A stretch of 64,000 bases of DNA from the NCBI RefSeq assembly GCF_033807575.1, contig NC_084729.1, positions 6,138,001-6,202,000 on the forward strand. Reading direction: 5' to 3'. This document shows positions 38,766 to 47,809 of the stretch, piece after piece. The translations under genes and the position numbers were made by a program. The notes under the pieces are model-generated. The model was not told the DNA's origin and searched no databases. It saw nothing but the letters and a program-made list of their open reading frames with translations. Numbering within the stretch: position 1 is the first letter of the stretch; every line of letters begins with the position of its first letter. The stretch comes from Cydia pomonella. Its lineage: Eukaryota > Arthropoda > Insecta > Lepidoptera > Tortricidae.

Positions 38766-40550
38766 TTTCTGAAAGCCTATGATAGCTGCCTACGTTGGTG
38801 TAAGTTTGAAAGCGTCTTAATGTCTGGAAGATTATCCAAATCACTGATTTATGTCAAGAAACTTTCAGCCGCTGACTCGGCCAATGGATATTTTTCGGAA
38901 AACAACTTTGAAAAGTGATACGATTGGTTTTTGAAAGCTTTGACGAAAGCTCTGGATTTACGGTTTCCTTTGATGTAATAATTACTTTCCATAATCTGGA
39001 ATTGTATCAATATTTAGTAAAATATTTTCAGAATCGTTCCGCCGCTAACTATTATTATGTTGCAATATCTATAGACAGCGAGGAAAGTCGGTTTTGAAAG
39101 CTTTTTATGAAAGCCCATGAAAGCTGCCTACGTTGGTGTAAGTTTGAAAGCGTCTTAATGTCTACAAGTTCGTCAAAAGTAGTGATTTGTGTCAAGAAGC
39201 TTTCGGCCGCTAACGTGGCCAATGGATATTTTTCGGGAAATAAATTGTAAAAGTCATATGATCGGGTTTCGAAAGCTTTAACAAAAGCTCTTGATTTACG
39301 GTTTTCATTGGTGTAATTATTACTTTGCAAAATCTAGAAATATATCAACATTTAAAAAAATATTTTCAGAATTGTTCCGCCGCTAACTATTTTTCAGCTG
39401 TAATATCTATAGTTAGCGAGGAAAGTCGGTTTGGAAAGCTTTTTCTGAAAGCCTATGATAGCTGCCTACGTTGGTGTAAGTTTGAAAGCGTCTTAATGTC
39501 TACAAGTTCGTCAAAAGTAGTGATTTGTGTCAAGAAGCTTTCGGCCGCTAACGTGGCCAATGGATATTTTTCGGGAAATAAATTGTAAAAGTGATATGAT
39601 TGGGTTTCGAAAGCTTTAATAAAAGCTCTTGATTTACGGTTTTCATTAGTGTAATTATTACTTTGCAAAATCTAGAAATATATCAACATTTAAAAAAATA
39701 TTTTCAGAATTGTTCCGCCGCTAACTATTTTTCAGTTGTAATATATATAGTTAGCGAGGAAAGTCAGTTTTGAAAGCTTTTTCTGAAAGCCTATGATAGC
39801 TGCCTACGTTGGTGTAAGTTTGAAAGCGTCTTAATGTCTAGAAGTTCGTCAAAGGTTGTGATTTGTGTCAAGAAGCTTTCGGCCGCTGACGTGGCCAATG
39901 GATATTTTTCGGGAAACAAATTTTAAAAGTGATATGATTGGGTTTCGAAAGCTTTGACAAAAGCTCTCGATTTACGGTTTTCATTAATGTAATTATTACT
40001 TTCCATAACCTAGAAATATATCAACGTTTAAAAAAATATTTTCAGAATTGTTCCGCCGCTAACTATTTTTCAGTTGCAATATCTATAGTTAACGAAGAAA
40101 GTCGTTTCTGAAAGCTTTTTCTGTAAGCCCATGATAGCGGCCTACGTTAGTGTAAGTTTGTAAGCGTCTTAATTTTTAGAAGTTTGTCTAAAGTAGTGAT
40201 TTGTGTCAGGAAGATTTCGGCCGCTGACCCGGCCAATTGATATTTGTCGGGAAATTTGTTTTAAAAGTAATATGATTGGGTTTCGAAAGCCTTGACAAAA
40301 GCTCTGGATTTACGGTTTTCATTGACGTAATTATTACTTTCCATAATTGAGAAATATAACAACATTTAAAAAAAAAATTCTGAATTGTTCCGCCGCTAAC
40401 TATTTTTCAGGTGCATAATCTATAGTTAGCGAAGAAAGTCGTTTCTGAAAGTTTTTTCTGAAAGCCCATCATAGCGGCTCTCGTTGGTATAAGTTTCTAA
40501 GCGTCTTAATCTCTGGAAGCTTATCAAAATCACTGATTTCTGTCAAGAAA
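38766..40550 (-). repeat. Higher-order repeat, copy 3 (partial B block)
   Basis: Resembles the B block (36,880-38,914) rather than A1, then diverges near 40,550 at CTTTAGAAAAGAAGCCGC. The next D-type monomer follows 1,696 bp after the last one, so about one monomer has been lost. Confidence 0.75.
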
Positions 40551-41475
40551 CTTTAGAAAAGAAGCCGCTGACTCGGCCAATGGATATTTTTCGGAAAACA
40601 ACTTTGAAAAGTGATACGATTGGGTTTCGAAAGCTTTGACGAAAGCTCTGGATTTACGGTTTTCTTTGATGTAATAATTACTTTCCATAATCTGGAATTG
40701 TATCAATATTTTAAAAAATTGTTTCAGAATCGTTCCGCCGCTAACTATTATTGTGTTGTAATATGTAAAGTTAGCGAGGAAAGTCGGTTTTGCAAGCTTT
40801 TTCTGAAAACCTATGATAGCTGCCTACGTTGGTGTAAGTTTGAAAGCGTCTTAATGTCTACAAGTTCGTCAAAAGTAGTGATTTGTGTCAAGAAGCTTTC
40901 GGCCGCTAACGTGGCCAATGGATATTTTTTGGGAATTAAATTGTAAAAGTGATATGATTGGGTTTCGAAAGCTTTGACAAAAGCTCTCGATTTACGGTTA
41001 TCATTAATGTAATAATTACTTTGCAAAATCTAGAAATATATCAACATTTAAAAAAATATTTTCAGAATTGTTCCGCCGCTAACTATTTTTCAGCTGTAAT
41101 ATCTATAGTTAGCGAGGAAAGTCGGTTTGGAAAGCTTTTTATGAAAGCCTACGATAGCTGCCTACGTTGGTGTAAGTTTGAAAGCGTCTTAATGTCTAGA
41201 AGTTCGTCAAAAGTAGTGATTTGTGTCAGGAAGATTTCGGCCGCTGACTCGGCCAATTGATATTTTTCGGGAATCGACTTTGAAAAGCGTTTTTTTTGGA
41301 TTTTAAATATTTCGACAAAAGCTCTTGATTAACGGTTTTCATTGTTGTAATAATAACTTTTCATAATCTAGAATTGTGTCAAGTTATAAAAAAATATTTT
41401 CAGAATCGTTGCGCCGCTTACTATTATTCAGTTGCAATATCTATATATAGCAAGGAAAGTCGGCTCTGAATGCAT

Positions 41476-41959
41476 TTTTATTTTAAAAAATTAACTCTTT
41501 ATTGTTGGTATCAATTAGAAAATGTCTTTCTGTCTAGAAAAGGTTTTAATTTAGTTTTGTATGCTTAGAATCTTATGGCCGTACATTTTTTTAACAAAAA
41601 TTCTAATAATCATGGTAAGTGTATTTTGTAAACAGTAAATGTGAGGATTTAATCAACATCTTCTGTGAATAATAGATTTGAAGCGTCTTTATGTCTTTAA
41701 ATGCGTTTATAGTTAACTTGTGTAGTACGTAATGTTGGTGGCTGTTCAAGTCATTTTTGATACCTAGTTGGTAAAATTTATCGTGATACGCTATTAATTG
41801 TATAAAGCCCCACGTTTTGCTTCACCATTGACCTATTAATATCCCACTTAAGCTCTTTTTTATGGAAATACACGTATTAAAAGTGTTAACTTCTTAATTT
41901 GGTCGGGTTATCGTTGGCCGATAACTTTGGCCGCTAACTTCACACCGGTACGAACGAAT
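41476..41959. other. Single-copy flank between satellite and yellow exon 6; no gene seen
   Basis: AT-rich sequence with only vague monomer echoes (GAAGCGTCTTTATGTCT near 41680, GGCCGCTAACTT near 41930). I looked on the minus strand for the next yellow/MRJP exon and saw none here. It is presumably intron. Confidence 0.5.
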
Positions 41960-42027
41960 AGTATTTTTGGTAAAAAAACCGTTGCATGGAGTGAGCACTC
42001 TTGGTCTTCTTAATTCTCTTTGAGAGA
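41960..42027. mobile_element. Half of a foldback MITE (family FB-A)
   Basis: GTATTTTTGGTA, ACCGTTGCATGGAGTGAGCA and CTTGGTCTTCTTAATTC match the right arm of the full copy at 47205-47622. It lies just downstream of the exon 6 donor. Confidence 0.7.
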
Positions 42028-42050
42028 GTAGAGACACGTTTTATACTAAC

Positions 42051-42227
42051 TAGGTATCTCCATTAGCCCGGTGTCCACCATCCACAGCCTGCCGCACTGG
42101 TCGGCCCGCGTCCGATAGACAGAGGTCAGGCGCCGACCTTGCCTGAGGTCAGGGTAGGGGGTCAGAGCGGGGGAGCGCGTATTCGCTTCCTGTTCCAGGT
42201 TTATGTAGTTCAGTGTCGTTGGGATAC
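42051..42227 (-). CDS. Yellow-family gene, exon 6 (MRJP hallmark)
   Basis: The acceptor CAG lies at 42228-42230 and the donor GTTAGT begins at 42050. The exon is 177 nt, phase 1 at both ends, giving residues 158-216: GIPTTLNYINLEQE, a proline-rich turn, then YRTRADQCGRLWMVDTGLME. The block CGRLW-V-DTG is the most conserved stretch of the yellow/MRJP family. The next frame codon after the donor is TAG, so splicing is needed to continue. The next exon is not found before the satellite begins about 575 bp further on. Confidence 0.88.
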
Positions 42228-42474
42228 CTGGAAAAGTGGGAAATCATTAATTAGGTAAGGCCAGTAAAAAAACAATGCCATCTATCGGCAAATTGTCTAA
42301 CTAATATGCGCGATGTAATGCACGTATGTTAGTTTTTCGAGGATAATTCTCTATCATGTGAACCGATTTCAAAAATTGATCTTTTCATTGATAAAACGTG
42401 TATTTAATGTAATCTCATAGAAACTTCAGGTGTAATAGACACACGTAAAGTTGATTAAGTTGCAAACTGAATTC

Positions 42475-42573
42475 GTTGCATTTTTATCACTTGTCACTAT
42501 GCCTGTCACTTTCGCATTTACTTGTTAGAACGTGACAGGCAGGGTGACAGGCGATAAAAAATAAAAATGCGAC
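42475..42573. mobile_element. Foldback hairpin MITE in intron 5
   Basis: Inverted halves: GTTGCATTTTTATC and GCCTGTCAC on the left against GTGACAGGC and ATAAAAATGCGAC on the right. It is about 99 bp long with a short loop. It lies 38 bp from exon 5. Confidence 0.65.
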
Positions 42574-42610
42574 CGTGCTACAGTCGCTGGACTGGCCTTT
42601 AGGTACTTAC

Positions 42611-42709
42611 CGTGTCTCCGTCTAGGCAAGGCAATGAAGAGTCTATTTCCGACTTTTTCCACCCCCATAGGAACGTTGTTGTACTGAATAAAGAACCGAC
42701 CGGCTTCAT
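42611..42709 (-). CDS. Yellow-family gene, exon 5 (start of MRJP domain)
   Basis: The acceptor is TTTTCAG at 42710-42716 and the donor GTAAGT begins at 42610. The exon is 99 nt, phase 1 at both ends. It encodes DEAGRFFIQYNNVPMGVEKV then GNRLFIALPRRRHG. In yellow proteins this is the first strand of the propeller-like domain, with the family pattern (Y/F)NN-PLGV...LF--(V/L)PR-R-GIP continuing into exon 6. The join ...CACG|GTATC gives an uninterrupted RHGIP. Confidence 0.88.
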
Positions 42710-42882
42710 CTGAAAAAAAAAAAAGGTACTTTATACTAATACTACTACTCCGTTGGCTCAGCGACCCAAAATGAGACTTGGCCTCCGACTTTTCGCCAAT
42801 TGTTGATTCGAAGTTCGCGAAGATACTTTATACAGGTGAAAATTTTCTGAAGACCCTAATTTGTAAATAGGCGAGCCGAATG

Positions 42883-43021
42883 TACAGTCGCCATCAGATA
42901 CAGCACAGCGGCCGAGATGCTTAAAAATATCTGAACACACACTCTAATGCCTTGACGATAGAGGCGTGTTCAGATATTTGTGAGCACCTTGGCCGCTCCG
43001 ATATATCTAATGGCGACCGTA
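42883..43021. mobile_element. Foldback MITE, TACAGTCGCC family
   Basis: 139 bp. The left arm starts TACAGTCGCCATCAGATA; the right arm ends ATCTAATGGCGACCGTA. The arms share GCGGCCGAGATGCT/AGCACCTTGGCCGC and AAATATCTGAACAC/GTGTTCAGATATTT. A solo right half lies at 57595-57663. Confidence 0.8.
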
Positions 43022-43569
43022 CGAGTGTACATTCGACATATTTGCTGTAAAAATAATAAGTGTCCGACCGAAGTTTCGGTTTCGGCAAACATGTCTCCGC
43101 CGAAGGTTGGTTTTAGCTAAAAATCTACCGAATCTTTCGGTTGCCCCAGTTATTTTCGATAGTAAGTAGTACTCTCCCTTAGCTACGTACATAACATTGT
43201 TCAGATCTGGAAAACACTACCTTCTCATAATAATAACAACATCGTCTCGGCGTCACATATTGCACTCAAGTTGGAAAAAAGACACAAACCTTACGGATCT
43301 AGCAACCAGCCGCATGTAAACTTCGTGGGGACTGGTCCCAAAATTTATAATGCATGAAAAAAATAACTCTTAGTTTGTTGTTGGGCATGGTATTGGGTCT
43401 CCAAAACCGCCGGGAGAGTGGCGCAGGCGATCAACATCAGCGGAACAACGTCCTCAAAATGACTCCCGCCTCGTCGCGGTTACTGCATACCTATTGTACC
43501 CAAACTATGTATTTCACAAATCAACGTGTGAGGTATCAAACAAACGCAGATACAATATACTATCTATAG
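43022..43569. other. Intron 4 sequence, nothing recognised
   Basis: Mixed-composition sequence with no exon-like minus-strand frame. A 71-codon plus-strand frame at 43354-43569 has no recognisable domain and ends where a foldback element begins. I treat the stretch as intron. Confidence 0.4.
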
Positions 43570-43817
43570 ACGTCGCGACGAACGAAAAGTAAATGCTCAA
43601 CAATTTTAAGCTAATATTATAACCGGAACTCTATTTTCAACTTCTTCTGCTTGTAATATTAGATGTAAATTGTTGAGCAATACACTTTTAGTCAGTCGCG
43701 ACACCCGTAACATCTAGTGTCAAGTAGCGGTACTGATAAATCCGCTACTTGACGCTAGATGTCGACTACAAAATTTATAAGCGTTTTGGTAACAAAACTG
43801 TATGGAGTGAGCACTCT
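43570..43817. mobile_element. Foldback MITE family FB-A, left-truncated copy
   Basis: Contains the family blocks GTCGCGACGAACGAAAAGT, GCTCAACAATTTTAAGC, CATCTAGTGTCAAGTAGCGG and its inverse CCGCTACTTGACGCTAGATG, ending GGTAACAAAACTGTATGGAG and TGAGCACTC. Confidence 0.75.
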
Positions 43818-43996
43818 ATGCTAGAAGGAACAATCTAAAATTAAATTTTGTGTCCTTTATTGACAATAACAATATACATAATGTATATATACAGATGATT
43901 ACTATAACTAGCTTATATCTAAGAACAAATTTCTCTTCAATGAACAATCTCTTATAGTTTCTGATTTTCGAATAATGTCCAGTGTAATAAACGTAC

Positions 43997-44059
43997 CATT
44001 TGGTGAAGGCGGTCTGCTGGTGGTAGTGGTTGATGTAGATGTTGGTCTAGTGTTCGGTC
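43997..44059 (-). CDS. Yellow-family gene, exon 4 (Thr/Ser/Pro linker)
   Basis: The acceptor is TTTTTTCAG at 44060-44068 and the donor GTACGT begins at 43996. The exon is 63 nt, phase 1 at both ends. It encodes residues 104-124: PNTRPTSTSTTTTSRPPSPN. The Thr/Ser cluster is a likely O-glycosylated flexible spacer between the N-terminal part and the MRJP domain. The exon is short, but reading frame and phase fit both neighbours. Confidence 0.75.
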
Positions 44060-44100
44060 CTGAAAAAATAAAATAGGTATTTGGAAATATGTAGTTACAA

Positions 44101-44930
44101 CTAGTGTTGTTAGACTAGTCTTGAAGACTTTGAAACCTTAAAGAATCGCAAACCTTGAAGGTTTGAGCTCAAAAACGGTACGGAACCTTAACGACTCAAG
44201 TTATTTTCATAAATATCATGCTCTTAGGAGTAAGTTTTTAAGACTCGGGCTTTATAAAGAGCTTTAAACACTCGGGTCTATTGAAAGCTCAAGCCCCTCG
44301 AACCTCGAAGGCCTGAGTCGAGCGTTGAGAGCTCGAACAATGAGCGTTCTAGGCAGAAAGTATTATTGTGTGTTTTTTTTTAAAGAATATTATGAACCTA
44401 ACTACGTTGCCACTTTGTAGTCATGTCTGGGTGTAGTATTTAGCAGATCGCAAAAAGACTGATGTCACTCATAAAATTGATCTACAGTCGAAAAAATATC
44501 TTAAACTTTACGTTTAGATTGTTTATCCACTCTAATTGATATTTTACATACAAAAATGCGATAAAGTTAAAGTACGAATTAATTTATTATTTTTCCTCTA
44601 TTTCACAAAAATATATATAATATTTTTTAATTCTAATGACCTCAGGATTACGCTGTTATAATATCTCAGGTTTCACATGGGCACCCTGTATAACTATCAA
44701 ATATGGCATAAATTGATTTAATTTGTTAGAAGCTTTTAAAACTTAAATGCTCCAAACCTTATAGACTTAAACCTTTAAAGCTTATAAGGCTTGAAAGCTT
44801 GAGAACTAAAGACTCGAGGTTTCTGTGGTCGTAAGTAGCAACGCGAACTTATGAATGTGAGGCTTTAATGTTCAAGGTTTCTAGGCGAGTCTTGTAGTTT
44901 ACGCCTCGAAGCTTAAATTCACAACACTAG
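44101..44930. mobile_element. ~830-bp TIR element with degenerate AAGCTTGAG-type interior
   Basis: The ends CTAGTGTTGT (44101-44110) and ACAACACTAG (44921-44930) are perfect inverted repeats. The interior has many imperfect iterations around GACTCGAGG, GAAGGTTTGAG and AAAGCTTGAGA on both sides, suggesting subterminal repeats. No transposase frame is seen, so it is probably non-autonomous. Superfamily not assigned. Confidence 0.6.
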
Positions 44931-44967
44931 ATACAATACAATAGGAACTTTAATTTGCGTTAATGTA

Positions 44968-45116
44968 GGGTCAGGTGGGGTAAATATAAGGCACGGGTAT
45001 AAATAAAACTAAGTTTTAAGTTAGTAAGAAGCTTCTTTTTAAATGGAATAGAAAAAAAATATAGTTTTAGTTGTTGAGTGTTAAAAACTTAGTCTTATCT
45101 TTATCCCACCTGAGCC
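44968..45116. mobile_element. 149-bp MITE at a TA site
   Basis: The left end GGGTCAGGTGGGGTAAATAT pairs with the right end ATCTTTATCCCACCTGAGCC as an imperfect 23-bp inverted repeat. TA flanks it at 44966-44967 and 45117-45118. Confidence 0.7.
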
Positions 45117-45616
45117 TAAGTGCTAATTGTTCAAGATAAGTACCTTTTTATTCAGTTCAACACTTATTATTGGCGGTGAAAACAATTAGCAAAAATAATT
45201 TGTGTATCTAATTTGTATTTGTATATCTGTCCGTATGAGCACATAACAAATATTAATTACTTAAAAAATAAATAGACCATTCAGATAATAAACCTGATAA
45301 ACGCATATACATCTACATAATCTGCATTTTTTGCGATTTCTAGTGCGCACTGCTAAGTCGTCTGTATTAGTTCTAAGTATTTTAAGTACAAGTCACCATA
45401 AAAGTAATATAAATTAAAAGAAGTGAAACAATTACTTGAATAAGCCATTTCAAAAGTAAATGCTGAATAGAACAGGAATTGTATAAAAATACATAGTGGA
45501 AGTTGTAGAACGGAAAATGAATAATGTGGAAGCGAGAACTTAGAGAAATAGACAAGTGGATCTGAAAATGAATGAAGTGTTTCTAAGAGCAATACCATAA
45601 CGAAATAAGGAGAGTA
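45117..45616. other. Intron 3 sequence, nothing recognised
   Basis: AT-rich, without exon-like frames. A 92-codon minus-strand frame (45353-45631) is low in complexity, has no domain and overlaps the adjacent foldback element, so I do not call it a gene. Confidence 0.4.
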
Positions 45617-45982
45617 GAGTGCTAACTTCATACGTCATGTCAGTTTCTTACCAGAACGCGGGTTATTTTTCGTAGTCGGTATCTAGCGTCAAGTAACGGA
45701 TTTATCAGAACTGCTACTTGACAATAGATGTCGCGACACTCGCGACGATCGAAAAGTCTAATACTTAACAATTTTCAGCAATTAACCGGAGCTCCATTTT
45801 CAACTCTTTCTGCTTATGATATTAGTTGTAAATTGTTTTAGTAATACAATTTTCGTCAGTCGCGACACTCGTGACATCTGGTGTCAAGTAGCGGTACTGG
45901 TAAATCCACTGCTTGGCCCTAGATGTCGACTACGAAATAACCCGCGGTTTGGTAAGAAAACTGACGTATGGAGTTAGCACTC
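45617..45982. mobile_element. Foldback MITE family FB-A, complete copy (366 bp)
   Basis: The left end GAGTGCTAACTTCATACGTC pairs with the right end GACGTATGGAGTTAGCACTC. Inner inverted blocks are CGGGTTATTTTTCGTAGTC against GACTACGAAATAACCCGC. The hAT-like MITE that follows inserted into its very end. Confidence 0.85.
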
Positions 45983-45986
45983 AATC

Positions 45987-46510
45987 TATGGAAGGTAGAG
46001 GCAAGGAACAGAATCTCCATATACCAAAAAGTGTCCGACAAAAACCATAAATAGGTGGAGCTATACCACGACGGTGGCAAACAAGCATACGGCCCGCCTG
46101 ATGGTAAGCAGTCACCGCAGCCTATGGACGCCTGCAACACCAGAGGCATTACATGCGCGTTGCCGACCCTTTAAAAACCTGTACACTCCTTTTTTGAAGA
46201 ACCCCATACTGTAGCCCCTCAGGAAAACCTCGGCAGGAAGCTCATTCCACAGCCGAAGCGTTCGCGGGAGGAAATTCCTCTTAAACCGCACAGTACGCGA
46301 CCATTTAGGTTCTAGGATGTGATACCTACAATACTTGAGAAAAAAATCTAATCATAGACAGCGCACTTCACTCCGTCAATAACGCCTAGGTTCTTAGCTA
46401 CTCTAGCGCTACTCTGGAGAGATTTGGAACTAATATTTATAGCTGACAGCTGGACACTTTTGCAACAATTCTGCCTAAGGAGTTTCTGTTCCTTGCCTCT
46501 ACCTTCCATA
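45987..46510. mobile_element. hAT-like MITE with perfect 8-bp target duplication, split by a LINE fragment
   Basis: The terminal inverted repeats start TATGGAAGGTAGAGGCAAGG and end CCTTGCCTCTACCTTCCATA. ACTCAATC flanks it at 45979-45986 and 46511-46518, an 8-bp duplication typical of hAT elements. The related element at 57887-58123 lacks the middle segment, which shows that about 46054-46345 is a nested insertion. Confidence 0.88.
46054..46345 (-). mobile_element. Nested LINE 3' fragment (Jockey-like RT C-terminus)
   Basis: On the minus strand it reads FLPRTLRLWNELPAEVF, GYSMGFFKKGVYRFLKGRQR and ACNASGVAGVHRLR, then a stop. This is the usual C-terminal tail of a lepidopteran-type LINE polyprotein. 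It sits inside the hAT-like MITE. A shorter piece of the same region is at 56165-56280. Confidence 0.75.
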
Positions 46511-46822
46511 ACTCAATCCTTACTTATTTCTCTATGATTATACTTAGGTACATTTTTAAAGCCAAACAGTAAGAAATACTTGTGAAAATAATAATATGTA
46601 CGAGTATTCCATTTAAATCTTAAAGTATCAGTATGACCAAATAATCAGAATCTCCACTCGAAGTATGGTTAAACTAGAAAATACTTATTTAATGAAACAA
46701 ATAGATAGACAAGACAACATCCATGACTCAAAGTCGCATGACTCAAACAAATAGGTATATGTGCAGACCACTTAAATAAATGTCCGTAACTGGTGTACAT
46801 GTGTTAACTAAGCATTACTTAC
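46511..46822. other. Intron 3 sequence next to exon 3; nothing recognised
   Basis: AT-rich sequence to the right of the hAT-like MITE, with no repeat or exon pattern that I recognise. Confidence 0.4.
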
Positions 46823-46876
46823 TTGAAGTAAATGGGTTTAAGTTGTTTGGTCTTTGAGGCCGATTCCAAGACGAAC
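46823..46876 (-). CDS. Yellow-family gene, exon 3 (linker microexon)
   Basis: The acceptor is CTAGATTCAG ending at 46877 and the donor GTAAGT begins at 46822. The exon is 54 nt, phase 1 at both ends. It encodes residues 86-103: SSWNRPQRPNNLNPFTS, an Asn/Pro-rich linker. The call rests on strong splice sites and a phase match to both neighbours rather than on homology. Confidence 0.7.
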
Positions 46877-47156
46877 CTGAATCTAGAGAAGATGAAACAA
46901 AAGAAGAACACGAATAAAGAAAACAAAGAATATAATAAAGGGTTAAATGTAAGGTAAGGAAATAAAATAAAGATAAGATAAAGCATTTGATACTTTGTAT
47001 TAAGTTAGTTACAAAAGATAGTTTTAAAATGCAGTTTTTAAATTAAGTAGAAAGCAAATTGACAACAAACCACTGAAAGTAGATTAAAGAGTAAGAATTA
47101 GGTGTATATGATAGTTTTAATAAGTTAGTCATAATTAGGCCATACTTTAAAAAGTT

Positions 47157-47204
47157 TGTACATACTTTTGGCACGTTGTCCTTCTCGATATTTACTACCT
47201 TGAC
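47157..47204. mobile_element. Solo half of foldback MITE (family of 51705-51840)
   Basis: GTACATACTTTTGGCACGTT and CGATATTTACTACCTTGAC match the right arm of the complete element at 51705-51840. It abuts the next foldback element. Confidence 0.65.
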
Positions 47205-47622
47205 CCAAAGAGAATTAAGAAGACCAAGACTGGAGTGCTCACTCCATACAACGGTTTTGTTACCAAAAATACTATTATTGTCGTAGTCTAGATACATCTA
47301 GCATCAAGTAGCGGAACTCTCAGTACTGCTACTTGACCATAGATGTCGTGCCAAACAAAAAGTCTAATGCTCAAAGATTTGCAGCTAATATTATAACCAG
47401 AGCAAGCGTAGGAGTTGAAAATTGAGTTCCGGTTACTCTAGTTACAATATTAACGGAAAATTGTCGAACATTAGACTTTTTGATTGCCGCGACATCTATT
47501 GTCGAGTAGCAGTACTGGGAGTTCCGCTACTTGACGCTAGATGTAAACTACGAAAATTATAGTATTTTTGGTAACAAAACCGTTGTAAGGAGTGAGAACC
47601 CTTGGTTTTCTTAAATCTCTTT
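47205..47622. mobile_element. Foldback MITE family FB-A, complete copy (418 bp)
   Basis: Both arms are intact. The left starts CCAAAGAGAATTAAGAAGAC and runs through GAGTGCTCACTCCATACAAC. The right runs through GTTGTAAGGAGTGAGAACCC to CTTAAATCTCTTT. Inner inverted pairs are CATCTAGCATCAAGTAGCGG and CCGCTACTTGACGCTAGATG. Confidence 0.85.
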
Positions 47623-47809
47623 CCTTAATCGTACCTTTCCTTTTATTATCAGGAACATACTTACGGCTTTATGCGTACGAAAATATAGATGACAAGCAAC
47701 GCTTGTCAGTGGAGCAGAGAAACTCATTTTGTATTATTTTTAACCTTATTAACTTTTCTTTAACTACTATCTAAGTATAAAGTACGAGTACAAACACGTT
47801 TCAAGAAGT

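Larger units (their letters stand above)
22389..41475 (-). repeat. Satellite array, orientation 2 (right part, to the array end)
   Basis: About 56 monomers read on the minus strand. The D-type monomer (GGAATTGTATCAATATTTAG) recurs at about 25409, 26085, 28104, 29791, 31478, 33505, 35193, 36880, 38915 and 40611. The last recognisable monomer fades out after AGCAAGGAAAGTCGGC near 41465, beyond which sequence is single copy. Nothing but monomers is seen inside. Confidence 0.95.

Noticed and set aside
14784..41475. Regular short repeats as a possible CRISPR array.
   Set aside because: The repeat period is about 338 bp without unique spacers, there are no cas genes, and the genome is eukaryotic.
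43354..43569. Plus-strand 71-codon frame as a small secreted peptide (MKKITLSLLLGMVLGL-like start).
   Set aside because: The hydrophobic start is tempting, but there is no further support, it ends in a foldback element, and it lies in an intron of the yellow gene.
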